DNA of 64,000 bases from Halomonas sp. HL-93 (lineage in GTDB: Bacteria; Pseudomonadota; Gammaproteobacteria; Pseudomonadales; Halomonadaceae): contig NZ_LT593974.1 in assembly GCF_900086985.1 (NCBI RefSeq), positions 1,116,001 to 1,180,000 on the forward strand. Direction: 5' to 3'. The notes below the pieces were generated by a model that was given only the letters and a program-made list of their open reading frames with translations, had not been told where the DNA came from and did not search any database. This document shows, piece by piece, positions 16,706 through 25,859 of the stretch. The stretch's first letter is position 1. Each line of letters begins with the position of its first letter. The translations under genes were made by a program, and so were the position numbers.

Positions 16706-18340
16706 ATGGACGAGCGGCAGCCATTAAGACGATGGGCGATAGGGGTGGCGCTTTGCCTGAGCGTAGGCGTGGTCGGCAGCAGTGGGGCAGACACATCACT
16801 ACCGTTGCAAGAGGCGCTTCAGGCGCGTTTGGCAGCGAGTGACCAGCGGCTGCCGGTCGAGCGTTTCTATGAATATCGCGACCATCAACCAGTGTGGACC
16901 ACTGCGCAGAGCGTAAAAGCGCTTATGGCAGGGCTCCGCGAGCTTGAGCGAGATGGCATAAACCCTGACAACTACGCGGTAGCATCGCTAATGGAAGCGT
17001 TTGAACGTAGCCAGTCAGCGGGCGTATCTGCCCAGGCTGCGTTTGAATTGCAGGCTAGCCAAGCACTATTGCAAGCGCTGGATCATTTAAACCGCGGTCA
17101 GGTGAACCCTCGCAAGCTAGCTGCTCAGTGGGATGCTGAACGCCCGTCGCGTGGCTATTCCATGGCGCGGGTTATGGAGGCCGTGAATCAGTTGGATATT
17201 GCGGCCGCGCTTGATCAGGCGCGGCCAGACTCGTCGGCGTACCGGCAGTTAAGAGCTGCTTTTGCCGACTTCCAGTCGCGTGCCTCGCAGTCGAGCGTTC
17301 CTTATCTGGACCGTCGCGACGAGTCGCTGCAGCTTGGTGATCAACATGATGATGTACTGACGCTTCGGCGGCGGTTAACGCGCTGGGGCGAGCCGCAGTT
17401 GTTAGCCGCCAATTCTCAAGCTTATCCCCAAATAGACGCCGAAGCCCCTGATCAGCGCCAGTTCGATGCTTCACTTGCCGCCGCCGTTAAACGTTTTCAG
17501 CGGCGCCATCTGCTCCAGGAGGATGGTGTGGTAGGTGAGCAAACGCGCCGCGCGCTTAACGTTCCGCTTTCATCACGTGTTGAGCAACTCAAGGTAAATC
17601 TTGAACGTGCCCGGTGGATGGGGGGGCGGCCGGATGATGCCCCTGGCGTATGGGTAGACTTGGCCGGCTACCGATTACATTACACTCGTCCTAACGGGGA
17701 ACGCTGGCAGACGCGGGTGGTAGTGGGGTCGCCCCGGCGCGCAACACCGGTGATCCAGTCAGCGATTACCCATTTAACCTTAAATCCGAGTTGGACTATT
17801 CCGCCCACCATCTTGCGCGAAGATGTGCTGCCCCGTGTGCGTGAGGATGTTAATTATCTAGACGAGGAAAACATCCAGGTGATTGATTTTGACGGTAACC
17901 CTGTGGAGGCGGAGGATGTCGATTGGCAGCGCCCTGGAAGTGTCATGCTGCGCCAGGTGGCTGGTAACGCGAACCCGTTAGGTCGTGTTGTTGTGCGCTT
18001 CCCGAATAACCATATGATTTACCTGCATGACACGCCTGCTCAAGGGCTTTTTCAACGGTCTCAACGTGCGTTGAGTTCAGGGTGTGTCAGGGTGGAGGGT
18101 GTCACCCAGTTTGCCCAGTTGCTACTTCAGGATACCGGCAGTTCAGCACAGATAACGCGATTAATGGCTGGAAGCCAAAATGATCGACAGGTGTCGTTAC
18201 CTCAACGCGTGCCAATTGCGCTGCACTATTTAACGGCCTGGCCTAACGCTGAAGGCGAGGTTGAGTTCCGGCCGGATATTTACGGACACGATGCGGATGT
18301 GCAATCGGCGCTTAGCCAGCCCTTGCGGCTATCGGGATAA
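16706..18340 (+). CDS. L,D-transpeptidase, YcbB/LdtD-like, with peptidoglycan-binding domain
   Basis: A 544-residue periplasmic enzyme. A signal sequence or anchor occupies residues 8-29. A helical scaffold domain follows, then a PG_binding_1 repeat (about 250-290, FDASLAAAVKRFQRRHLLQEDGVVGEQTRRAL), then a YkuD catalytic domain from about 310. The catalytic motifs are YLHDTP (H441) and SSGCVRVEG (C460). The layout matches E. coli LdtD (YcbB), which makes 3-3 cross-links that help cells survive beta-lactams and outer-membrane stress. AAGGAG precedes the ATG. It is divergent from the YkuD_2 gene and ends at a bidirectional terminator shared with the M23 peptidase gene. Confidence 0.92.
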   Translation: MDERQPLRRWAIGVALCLSVGVVGSSGADTSLPLQEALQARLAASDQRLPVERFYEYRDHQPVWTTAQSVKALMAGLRELERDGINPDNYAVASLMEAFERSQSAGVSAQAAFELQASQALLQALDHLNRGQVNPRKLAAQWDAERPSRGYSMARVMEAVNQLDIAAALDQARPDSSAYRQLRAAFADFQSRASQSSVPYLDRRDESLQLGDQHDDVLTLRRRLTRWGEPQLLAANSQAYPQIDAEAPDQRQFDASLAAAVKRFQRRHLLQEDGVVGEQTRRALNVPLSSRVEQLKVNLERARWMGGRPDDAPGVWVDLAGYRLHYTRPNGERWQTRVVVGSPRRATPVIQSAITHLTLNPSWTIPPTILREDVLPRVREDVNYLDEENIQVIDFDGNPVEAEDVDWQRPGSVMLRQVAGNANPLGRVVVRFPNNHMIYLHDTPAQGLFQRSQRALSSGCVRVEGVTQFAQLLLQDTGSSAQITRLMAGSQNDRQVSLPQRVPIALHYLTAWPNAEGEVEFRPDIYGHDADVQSALSQPLRLSG

Positions 18341-18369
18341 ACGGCATAGGAGGGGTTGGACCATAAAAT

Positions 18370-18397
18370 AAAAAAGCGCCACACAGTGGCGCTTTTT
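18370..18397. terminator. Bidirectional intrinsic terminator
   Basis: The stem AAAAGCGCCAC/GTGGCGCTTTT with a 3-base loop is flanked by A-runs on the left and T-runs on the right. It lies between the convergent L,D-transpeptidase and M23 peptidase genes and should stop transcription from both sides. Confidence 0.88.
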
Positions 18398-18414
18398 GGC
18401 AATGAGCTAGCTGC

Positions 18415-20127
18415 TTATTCGTCGTTTTCCGGCGCATTATCAACCAAGCTGATGGTGCCTGTTTCTTCGCTATCCAGAGCGGCTATCATCGGCTCTGCCT
18501 GGCGTTGGAAGGCCACTAAAGTGTCGCCGTCTAAGCTAGTGTTTTCGGGCAGATCAACGGTCATCGCATTAACCGGTGAGTTGTCAACGATGACTTCGTA
18601 ATGGAGGTGGGGGCCGGTACTGCGGCCGGTGTTGCCCGATAGTGCAATGCGCTCACCCATTTCGATTCGCTCGCCTTGGCTAACCAAGGGTTCGGACAGG
18701 TGCAGGTAGCGAGTGCGGTAGCCGTTGTCGTGACGAATTTCGATGTAGCGCCCGGCAGCATGGTGGTTACCGATGCGTTCAACGCGGCCAGTGGCTGGGG
18801 CCGTGATAGGCGTGCCAATTGGCATGGCAAAGTCGGTACCGTTATGAGGACTTGTTCGTCCGGTGACGGGGTGCTTGCGCTGTGGGTTGAAGTTTGAGCT
18901 TAAGCGGTAATTGCCTTCGAAGGGGCGGCGTGCGAACGCGGGGTCTAAGCTGCCGCCTTCCGGGGTATAAAAGTTATCATCTTTGGCGTTGCGGACCACT
19001 GTCAAATCCATGCGTTCGCCCTGGTATTTAACCGCTAGCACGCGCGAGTCAAGCGTTTCGCCTTCAATCATGTCGGACTCGACCAGTACCTGAAAATGAT
19101 CGCCGCGACGGCTGTCGCGGCGAAAATCGAGTTTTTTCTCCAGCAGGCGCGTCAATTCCGTGACAGCTCCGCTATTAAGACCCGTTGACTGGGCAGAGCG
19201 GGCAAAACTACCGCTGACAGTACCAGCGTAAATGCGTTGAACGGGCTCGCCTTTACGCTCAATGCCGGTAATCGCGTACTCGTCCTCTTCGCGCTCTACC
19301 AGCACACCCTCTCGGGTGTTTTTCATCATGCGTAGCGACAGTAAACGACCCTCTTCGTCTAGCTGATAGTCAAAGCTGTGACCGGCACGCCAGTGAGTCA
19401 GCATTTCAGGGTCCGGCACGTTATCCAGTAGCCTGAGGACTTCTCTGTAACCCAGCCCTAATTGGTCTTGCGCCAGAATAGCAAATGTCTCACCGGATTC
19501 GACGATGTGGGTTTCCCACTCAGGCACATATGAGTCTTCAGCCGCGAGCTCTAAGTCAAGAAAGGACACATCACCGAAAAGGTCAGCACCGTAATCTTCA
19601 TAGGACGTTGCGTCTGATTCGTCTGAAGAGGCCTCGGCAACCTGGGAGGCCGAGGTGCCGTCCACGTCCAGCATACCGTTGGTCAAAGTGCCAACTACAA
19701 TGGCCATGTGCAATGCACCGTCATTTAAGCCCGTGCTTGATGCTGCATTCAGCACTTCAGAGGCGGGCGTTAGCACGTTCGCTGTTTGGGCATCAATATC
19801 AGCTTCTGCGCCCTCGATAACACCCAGGTCGACAATTTCGGTCGCCTTCAAATCGCTAAGTGGGATGTTCTCGCGGGTCGCGTCCAACGCGCGGGAGGCG
19901 CGGTCGATAGCGTCAGTAACGGGCGTGCGTTCTTTGTGTAAAGAGGGGACGCCGGGAGTAGAATCGCTTGGAAGGGGGACCAGAACGCTCTCCATTGGAG
20001 CGTCGGGTTGGTTCAGGTCGTGGTACGTCGTTAATAATTTTTGTGTGCCCAGCACCGTAACCATAGTGGCTACCGGTAACAATAACAATTTATGCGTGCG
20101 GGGCAGCGAATGAAGGATTCGCAACAT
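18415..20127 (-). CDS. Peptidoglycan DD-metalloendopeptidase, M23 family, membrane anchored
   Basis: A 570-residue protein. One N-terminal membrane segment (about 14-32) anchors it. A long acidic linker follows, then a LysM/OapA-like domain around residues 210-260 (THIVESGETFAILAQDQLGLGYREVLRLLDNV). The C-terminal LytM domain carries the zinc ligands HNGTDF (near 426) and HLHYE (near 506), with YLHLSEPLVSQGERIEMGERIALSGNTGRSTG between them. The order and size match MepM (YebA)-like endopeptidases that open D-Ala-mDAP cross-links to let the wall grow. The acidic linker of about 170 residues is longer than in E. coli MepM, possibly an adaptation to salt. Confidence 0.92.
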   Translation of the reverse strand: MLRILHSLPRTHKLLLLPVATMVTVLGTQKLLTTYHDLNQPDAPMESVLVPLPSDSTPGVPSLHKERTPVTDAIDRASRALDATRENIPLSDLKATEIVDLGVIEGAEADIDAQTANVLTPASEVLNAASSTGLNDGALHMAIVVGTLTNGMLDVDGTSASQVAEASSDESDATSYEDYGADLFGDVSFLDLELAAEDSYVPEWETHIVESGETFAILAQDQLGLGYREVLRLLDNVPDPEMLTHWRAGHSFDYQLDEEGRLLSLRMMKNTREGVLVEREEDEYAITGIERKGEPVQRIYAGTVSGSFARSAQSTGLNSGAVTELTRLLEKKLDFRRDSRRGDHFQVLVESDMIEGETLDSRVLAVKYQGERMDLTVVRNAKDDNFYTPEGGSLDPAFARRPFEGNYRLSSNFNPQRKHPVTGRTSPHNGTDFAMPIGTPITAPATGRVERIGNHHAAGRYIEIRHDNGYRTRYLHLSEPLVSQGERIEMGERIALSGNTGRSTGPHLHYEVIVDNSPVNAMTVDLPENTSLDGDTLVAFQRQAEPMIAALDSEETGTISLVDNAPENDE

Positions 20128-20619
20128 GGGAAAATAGACCGCCGAGTTCGTGATTATAAAGTAACTAAAGCGAATAAACCCATAGACAATACCCCATCAT
20201 AGCAGGGGTGCATAGACTGTATATCCATACATAAAGGGAACTTACGCCTGAATACGCAAGAACAATGCAGACCTTACTATTTTTGAACGCTGTTTGCTAA
20301 TAAATGTAACGGTAGGCGATAGTCATCCTTGTAGAGCTTAGTGCTGACCCGAAGGCCATGTGCACTTCCATGTGTTTGGTTACTGAAATATAGACGCAGT
20401 TTGAGTTTTGTAAAGCGCTTATATAAGTCGTGTCTAACACTGCCTAGTGTAAACGATGCCGTGTGGGTGCTTACAAGGAGGCTAGGTATAACCAGAGAAG
20501 ATTACCAGACAGAATAGTTCGTTCGGGGTACGGTAATCAATGCCATTTACTGGCATGCTAGGGGTGTTTTTTCGAAAGTTGAGCCGATTGTTTCGCTGTT
20601 TTGCGTCGAGGAAATCGAA
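20128..20619. other. Intergenic region of 490 bases between the divergent M23 peptidase and LysR genes
   Basis: No credible gene is seen on either strand. The region should hold the promoters of both flanking genes. Two small hairpins are visible: ACCCC/GGGGT at 20191-20209 and ATGCCA/TGGCAT at 20540-20556, the latter 64 bases before the LysR start. The stretch 20395-20430 (TTGAGT, TATAAG with about 15 bases between) is a poor match to a sigma-70 promoter. Its length leaves room for a small RNA, but nothing specific supports one. Confidence 0.4.
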
Positions 20620-21540
20620 ATGTCTCGGGTAACACTTGCACAGTGGCAGATGCTCGCCGCCGTGGTTGACCATGGAGGGTTTGCTCGGGCCGCCGAGGCC
20701 GTACATAAAAGCCCGTCAACGCTAAACCATGCGGTACATAAATTAGAAGAGCAACTTGGGGTTCAGGTGTTGGAGCCTGTGGGCCGTCAAGTCCGCTTAA
20801 CTGAAGCGGGGGAGTTGTTGCTGCGTCGAGCTCGGCAGCTAATTGAAAGCGCTGAGTCACTAGAGGATGTGGCCTCTCGACTGGCGGCTGGGCTAGAAGC
20901 GGAGGTGGTGCTTGCTATCGATCAGGTCTTTCCCGCCGCCGCTCAGGCGAAAGCACTGGAACGGTTTTCTGAAACCTATCCTCAGGTACGCGTACAGCTT
21001 TTTGAAAGCGTATTAAATGGCGGCATTGAGATGCTCTACGATGGCCGCGCCGATATGGTGATATCGGGTATCGAGGCTCAGGGGTTTCTTGGCGAACCGC
21101 TGGTAATGGTGAGATTTGTAGCGGTCGCCCATCCTGACCATGTGCTTCATCGTTTAGGACGGTCGTTGGATTTACGCGATCTGGCTCAGCATCGTCAACT
21201 AGTGGTGCGCGATTCTGCACTTCGCCAGTCCACCAATGCGGGCTGGCTTAAAGCCGAGCAGCGTTGGACGGTGAGCCACCTTAATACATCGCTCGATATG
21301 CTCAAACGCGGCCTGGGGTTTGCCTGGATGCCGGAAACGCGGATTGAAGAAGAATTGCGTGAAGGGCAGCTTAAGCCACTACCGCTCGCTGCGGGCAGTA
21401 TTCGGGAAGTGCCTATTCAACTGATTTTTCGAGACCAGGATCGCGCGGGGCCAGCGGCCCATGCCATGGCCGCTGCGCTTCGCCAAGCCGTTGCTGAGTG
21501 CGTCCCGGAGGATTCGACTGTGTCGAATGAAAAGCGCTAA
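20620..21540 (+). CDS. LysR family transcriptional regulator
   Basis: A 306-residue LysR-type regulator. The winged helix-turn-helix covers residues 1-60 (FARAAEAVHKSPSTLNHAVHKLEEQLGVQVLE), and a periplasmic-binding-like effector domain fills 90-295. The effector is unknown. It is read in the same direction as a glutathionyl-hydroquinone reductase-type GST gene 69 bases downstream. In E. coli the LysR protein YhaJ controls the homologous yqjG region in response to quinone-like aromatics, so a similar role is plausible, but this is inference from context. GAGGAAA lies about 6 bases before the ATG. Confidence 0.9.
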   Translation: MSRVTLAQWQMLAAVVDHGGFARAAEAVHKSPSTLNHAVHKLEEQLGVQVLEPVGRQVRLTEAGELLLRRARQLIESAESLEDVASRLAAGLEAEVVLAIDQVFPAAAQAKALERFSETYPQVRVQLFESVLNGGIEMLYDGRADMVISGIEAQGFLGEPLVMVRFVAVAHPDHVLHRLGRSLDLRDLAQHRQLVVRDSALRQSTNAGWLKAEQRWTVSHLNTSLDMLKRGLGFAWMPETRIEEELREGQLKPLPLAAGSIREVPIQLIFRDQDRAGPAAHAMAAALRQAVAECVPEDSTVSNEKR

Positions 21541-21609
21541 AACATCCGCTTGAGTCGCCTGGCCTCTGGCGTATGCTGATCCTACGCTAACGCTTTGAGG
21601 AGAGGCTTC

Positions 21610-22605
21610 ATGGGCTTGTTGATTGAAGGTAAATGGCACGATCAGTGGTACGACACTAAGAAGCATGGCGGTGAATTTGTTCGCGAGTCAGCTCAGCTGC
21701 GCGACTGGGTGGGCGATAAACCCGGCGCTGAGGGGAGCAGTCATCCCGCCGAGCGTGATCGTTACCACCTCTATGTATCGCTTGCCTGCCCGTGGGCTCA
21801 CCGGACGCTTATCATGCGAACGCTGAAGGGGCTTAAGTCGGTGATTGGCACTTCTCACGTCAGCCCGTTGATGCTCGACCAGGGGTGGACCTACCATCAA
21901 GATGAAGGGGCCAGCGGCGATCCTGTTAACGGGTTTGAGTTTCATCATCAGCTTTATACGATGACTGATCCCGACTATACAGGGCGGGTAACAGTCCCAG
22001 TGTTATGGGATAAGCAGCGTAACGCCATCGTCAATAACGAATCTGCCGATCTGGTGCGTATACTCAACGATGCCTTTGATGAGCTGACCGGCAATGATCT
22101 GGATTTCTATCCTGAAGATTTGCGCGACGTGATTGATGAGGTCAATGCCGACGTGTATGACCATATTAATAACGGCGTTTACAAGTCAGGTTTTGCCACC
22201 GAACAGCAGGTTTATGAAAAACACGTTCAAGCGCTTTTCGACGCTTTAGAGCGCATGGAAACCCGGTTGGGTGAACATCGTTATCTGGCGGGCGAGTGGT
22301 TTACCGAGGCAGATATTCGGTTGTTTACCACCTTGATACGTTTCGACGCTGTGTATTACGGGCACTTCAAATGCAACGTTAAGCGTATTAATGATTTTCC
22401 CAATCTGGCCAACTATGTGCGTGAGCTTTATCAATGGCCGGGCGTGGCAGACACAGTGAACATGGACCACATCAAACGCCATTATTACTACAGTCACGAT
22501 ACCATTAATCCCACGCGCATCGTCCCGGTTGGACCAGCGCTGGACTTTGGGCGACCCCATGATCGCGAGCGATTGCCAGGAAAAGGGATACGTCGTAAAA
22601 CCTGA
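21610..22605 (+). CDS. Glutathione S-transferase family protein, glutathionyl-hydroquinone reductase (YqjG/Xi class) type
   Basis: A 331-residue Xi-class GST. The catalytic cysteine is C60 in the conserved ACPWAHRTL, and the family blocks FEFHHQLYTMTDPDYTGRVTVPVLWDKQ and VNNESADLVRILN are present. The C-terminal helical domain includes GEWFTEADIRLFTTLIRFDAVYYGHFKCN. These enzymes reduce glutathionyl-hydroquinones back to free hydroquinones with glutathione, which helps handle quinone stress. The ATG at 21610 has GAGGAG 7-8 bases upstream. The longer frame from 21595 is not supported. A strong terminator follows at 22622. Confidence 0.92.
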   Translation: MGLLIEGKWHDQWYDTKKHGGEFVRESAQLRDWVGDKPGAEGSSHPAERDRYHLYVSLACPWAHRTLIMRTLKGLKSVIGTSHVSPLMLDQGWTYHQDEGASGDPVNGFEFHHQLYTMTDPDYTGRVTVPVLWDKQRNAIVNNESADLVRILNDAFDELTGNDLDFYPEDLRDVIDEVNADVYDHINNGVYKSGFATEQQVYEKHVQALFDALERMETRLGEHRYLAGEWFTEADIRLFTTLIRFDAVYYGHFKCNVKRINDFPNLANYVRELYQWPGVADTVNMDHIKRHYYYSHDTINPTRIVPVGPALDFGRPHDRERLPGKGIRRKT

Positions 22606-22621
22606 TAGGTCGTTAGACACC

Positions 22622-22648
22622 AAAAAGCCACCTTAAAGGTGGCTTTTT
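22622..22648 (+). terminator. Intrinsic terminator after the GST gene
   Basis: AAAAAGCCACC/GGTGGCTTTTT with a 5-base loop TTAAA, followed by a T-run on the plus strand and preceded by an A-run. It can also serve the convergent PRC-barrel gene, which ends at 22690. Confidence 0.88.
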
Positions 22649-22689
22649 GACGTTAGCCCTTAATGAGGTTAACGGTATCGGTACAACGT

Positions 22690-23184
22690 TTACTCTTCTT
22701 CGATATCATCGTCAGGGTCGACCGCATCTCGGGTAGACTGCCAAGCGCTTTCAACCCCTTCCTCGGTGCTTTCCCAAGCATCACGGGCATTTGCCTTGGT
22801 TTGTTCCCACCAGTCGCGGTCATAAGTGGGGAACGACTGTACTTCGTCTTCGGATGCATTAATGAGGACACGATGGTCCGTATCGTCACCGTCGGTATCG
22901 GTTTCTAGGCTGAAGTAATCCGTGTCGACGACAATTTCACGGCCGCCTAACCCCAGTACAGAACCGCTTTCAACCACCAGAGCGCTGACCTTCATGTCTT
23001 CATTCAACAGGATGTCGTCAACGTCGCCAATTTCTTCATTGGTGTCACCTTCAAGATAAACCTCTGCATCCATAAGGTCATCGGCGGAATACATGCCTTG
23101 GGGCTCATCCGATGCGTTGGCATTAAAGGCGACGCCGCTGAGCAGGGCGGCACTGACGGCGGTAGAAATAATTGATTTACGCAT
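22690..23184 (-). CDS. PRC-barrel domain protein, exported
   Basis: A 164-residue protein. A signal peptide (MRKSIISTAVSAALLSGVAFNANA) is followed by a PRC-barrel-like fold in residues 30-110 (GEVYLEGDTNEEIGDVDDILLNED-type strand pattern with VSALVVESGSVLGLGGREIVV). A very acidic tail contains two helical WEQTKANARDAWESTEEGVESAWQ repeats. The low pI suits a periplasmic protein in a salt-adapted cell. Function is unknown; similar proteins are often induced by osmotic or envelope stress. The ATG at 23184 has AAGGAGAG 6 bases upstream. Longer in-frame starts would remove the signal peptide from the N-terminus. It lies 121 bases after a CsbD gene on the same strand. Confidence 0.85.
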   Translation of the reverse strand: MRKSIISTAVSAALLSGVAFNANASDEPQGMYSADDLMDAEVYLEGDTNEEIGDVDDILLNEDMKVSALVVESGSVLGLGGREIVVDTDYFSLETDTDGDDTDHRVLINASEDEVQSFPTYDRDWWEQTKANARDAWESTEEGVESAWQSTRDAVDPDDDIEEE

Positions 23185-23305
23185 AGCGTCTCTCCTTGTG
23201 GCTACGATACTCAATACCTGATCTGTATCACCCTTCAGCATCGCTGAATGGGTAATAGGAAGTATTGAGGAGAAATAGGATATGGTGCTTACATGAGCTG
23301 AACGG

Positions 23306-23503
23306 CTATAGAGAGCTTGCCCATTCGTCAGCTTTGCGCTCGGCTTCATCCTTTGCCAAGCCATATTTTTGCTGCAGCTTACCCACTAGTTGCTCGCGTT
23401 TACCGTCGATTTGATCCAACTCATCGTCAGTAAGCTCACCCCAGCTGGCGCGTGCTTTGCCTTTCATTTCGGTCCATCTGCCTTCGACTTGATCCCAGTT
23501 CAT
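23306..23503 (-). CDS. CsbD family stress-response protein
   Basis: A 65-residue protein with the classic CsbD start MNWDQVEGRWTEMKGKARASWGELTDDEL followed by GKREQLVGKLQQKYG, near-identical in pattern to E. coli YjbJ. It is small, highly charged and helical, and members are strongly induced by general stress or stationary phase, with unknown mechanism. GAGGAT lies upstream of the ATG. The neighbouring PRC-barrel gene downstream strengthens the view of a small stress-response cluster. Confidence 0.9.
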   Translation of the reverse strand: MNWDQVEGRWTEMKGKARASWGELTDDELDQIDGKREQLVGKLQQKYGLAKDEAERKADEWASSL

Positions 23504-24022
23504 CGGATCCTCCTTGAGGTGCCATGAAATTGATAAGGCACCCTTCAGGCTAGACCATATATGGCATGGTGCAAGCTAAGCGCCTCAAAAATTTGCGCTG
23601 AAATAACTGGTCAGGCACCTATAGCAGTGTTAGGATGCGCGCTCCTCGCATGTGTTGACCCCTCCATCAAGACGATAAGCGTTTGCCTGCTGAGTGGTTT
23701 TTTTAGAAATAGCCCTCAACGAAGCAACGTTTGCTGGAACATCTCTCTAATGCAGATGTTCATTGCTGTGAAGATGGCGCGCCTCCAGCATTTCACCAAA
23801 CGGGTGAAATCGGCGCAGTAAGGTCGCCACGGCGGATTGAATCGCCACCAAGGTGATCAATCCGGATGCTAGGTGCGACCGGCGTCTCCGACTCCACTGA
23901 TGACGATATCCGCTATGCGGAGCCATGTTCTTTGATGCTGCCTTGCAGTGCACATCATTAACTGAGTCAGAGACGCTTACGATGTTTTTTGCCGGAAAAC
24001 CCGGCCTACCAAGGTGTGATTA
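23504..24022. other. Long region upstream of the DEAD-box helicase gene
   Basis: No convincing gene lies in these 519 bases. The left 60 bases hold the ribosome site and promoter of csbD. The rest may be a long 5' untranslated leader for the helicase, as in cold-shock helicase mRNAs of E. coli. Two hairpins are visible: ATTTCACC/GGGTGAAAT at 23790-23810 and TCCGC/GCGGA at 23910-23922. The short frame at 23747-23953 (minus) looks random and has no ribosome site. Confidence 0.4.
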
Positions 24023-25735
24023 ATGACCTCGACTTCTGTCGCCTCGCCGAGCTTCGGCGATCTGGCTCTTTTGCCTGCCGTTCTGTCTGCTGTTGAATCA
24101 CAGGGCTACCTAGTTCCCTCGCCGATTCAGGCGCAAACTATCCCTGCGCTGCTTGAAGGCCGCGATATGCTGGGCCAAGCCCAGACGGGTACCGGCAAAA
24201 CCGCAGCGTTTGCATTACCGTTACTGTCACGTTTAGAACTCACTCGCCGCGAGCCGCAAGTATTGGTAATGGCGCCAACCCGCGAGTTGGCCCAGCAAGT
24301 AGCTGCCTCGTTTAGTAAGTATGGCCAAAATCTCAAAGGTCTCGAAGTTGCCATCCTATGTGGCGGCCAAGAGTACCGTGAACAGTTAGGCGCCCTGAAG
24401 CGCGGTGCCCAAGTGATTGTCGGCACCCCCGGCCGGATTATCGATCACCTTGATCGCGGCAGCTTGAAGCTTGACGGCCTTTCTGCGTTGGTGCTGGACG
24501 AAGCCGACGAAATGTTGCGCATGGGCTTTATCGACGACGTAAAACGCGTGGTTGCCGATACCCCAAAAGATGCTCAGCGTGTGTTTTTCTCAGCAACGCT
24601 GCCGACCGAAATCGAGCGCATTGTTAATCGCTACTTGGTTGACCCGGTAAAAGTGGCGATTGAGTCTGGCACCACCACTGGCGAAAACATTGAACAGCGC
24701 ATCGTGCGTGTTGACGGTGGTGCCAAGCTTGAAGCCCTGGCACGTATTCTCGAAGTTGAGCCGGTCGATGGTGCTATCGTCTTTGTACGTACCCGTGCGG
24801 CCTGCACCACCTTGGTTGAGCAGCTAACCGCCCGCGGTGTTAACGCTGCAGGTTTGTCAGGTGATCTCGATCAGAGCCTTCGCGAACGGACAATTACGCG
24901 CTTGAAGCGTGGCAAGGTCGATGTGCTGATCGCCACTGACGTTGCGGCGCGCGGACTTGACGTGTCGCGTATCACCCACGTTATTAATTACGATCTGCCC
25001 CAGGATGCGGAGGCCTATACCCACCGTATCGGCCGTACCGGCCGTGCCGGACGTAGCGGAATCGCGATTACCTTTGCCGGTTTCCGTGAAGGCCGCAAAG
25101 TAGGTTGGATGGAGCAGGCGACCGGTCATAAAATGACCGAAATGCCACTGCCCGACGAAGCCGCTATTCGTGCTCACCGTGACGACGTCTTCCATCATCG
25201 TGTCATTGCTTCCTTGACCAAGGGCGCAGAAGAGCAGCGTGCTTTGATTGAGCGCCTTGTTGAAGAAGGTCACGACCCTATTGAGTTGGCCTGCGCCTTT
25301 TCCGCTATGGCCCGCGCTGACGAAGCACCAATCGGTCGCCTGCAGGCGCCGCGCAAAGAGAAGCCTTCGCGTGATGGCGCGCAAGGCGGTAAGCCAGGGG
25401 CTCGCCGTGAGCGGTCAAGCACGCCTAGCGAGGGCATGACCCGTTATCGCGTCTCCGTTGGCCATAAAGATGGCGTTAAGCCTGGCCAGCTAGTCGGCGC
25501 ATTGGCTAACGAGGGTGGAATTGAAGGCGCACGTATCGGCCGTATCGATATCCGCAACGCCTTCTCGGTGGTTGAGCTGCCTAGTGGTTTGCCGTCCACC
25601 ATTTTGACTAAAATGGCCCGTGCCCGTGTTGCTGGTCGTCCGCTGGAAATCAGTGAAGACAGCGCGCCTGAGCGTGCTCCGCGCCGTCGTCGTGATGAGG
25701 GTGATGCGCCGATTCGTCGCCGCGAACGCGCCTAA
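24023..25735 (+). CDS. deaD: DEAD-box ATP-dependent RNA helicase, DeaD/CsdA type
   Basis: A 570-residue RNA helicase. The Q motif region (FGDLALLPAVLSAVESQGYLVPSPIQ), Walker A AQTGTGKT, PTRELAQQ, TPGR, VLDEADEML (near 160), SAT, ARGLDVSRI and HRIGRTGRAGRSG are all present in order. The C-terminus (about 475-550, RYRVSVGHKDGVKPGQLVGALANEGGIEGARIGRIDI) is a DbpA-type RNA-binding domain, followed by an Arg-rich tail. It unwinds RNA during ribosome assembly and mRNA decay, especially in the cold. AAGGTG lies 8 bases before the ATG. The gene has its own strong terminator. DeaD is favoured over DbpA because of length and the basic tail. Confidence 0.93.
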   Translation: MTSTSVASPSFGDLALLPAVLSAVESQGYLVPSPIQAQTIPALLEGRDMLGQAQTGTGKTAAFALPLLSRLELTRREPQVLVMAPTRELAQQVAASFSKYGQNLKGLEVAILCGGQEYREQLGALKRGAQVIVGTPGRIIDHLDRGSLKLDGLSALVLDEADEMLRMGFIDDVKRVVADTPKDAQRVFFSATLPTEIERIVNRYLVDPVKVAIESGTTTGENIEQRIVRVDGGAKLEALARILEVEPVDGAIVFVRTRAACTTLVEQLTARGVNAAGLSGDLDQSLRERTITRLKRGKVDVLIATDVAARGLDVSRITHVINYDLPQDAEAYTHRIGRTGRAGRSGIAITFAGFREGRKVGWMEQATGHKMTEMPLPDEAAIRAHRDDVFHHRVIASLTKGAEEQRALIERLVEEGHDPIELACAFSAMARADEAPIGRLQAPRKEKPSRDGAQGGKPGARRERSSTPSEGMTRYRVSVGHKDGVKPGQLVGALANEGGIEGARIGRIDIRNAFSVVELPSGLPSTILTKMARARVAGRPLEISEDSAPERAPRRRRDEGDAPIRRRERA

Positions 25736-25776
25736 GGATTAATCAGCTGCCGCTAAGCGGCCACTGAGAAAATCTC

Positions 25777-25816
25777 AACGCCCCCGTGCCTTTTCAGGTG
25801 CGGGGGCGTTTTTTTG
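25777..25816 (+). terminator. Strong intrinsic terminator after the helicase gene
   Basis: The GC-rich stem CGCCCCCG/CGGGGGCG, extended by a few pairs around the loop TTTTCA, is followed by a run of seven T from 25809. It lies about 45 bases after the deaD stop and 44 bases before the endonuclease V start. Confidence 0.9.
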
Positions 25817-25859
25817 CTACGTTAGTCACTGGCGTTTGTTTATTTCCAGGGAGGAAAAA

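Noticed and set aside
20128..20619. Small RNA or tRNA gene in the long M23-LysR spacer
   Set aside because: No cloverleaf, no strong promoter-terminator pair, and the hairpins present are short.
23747..23953. 68-codon frame upstream of the helicase gene as a small protein
   Set aside because: It has no ribosome site, and its Arg/His-rich composition looks random.
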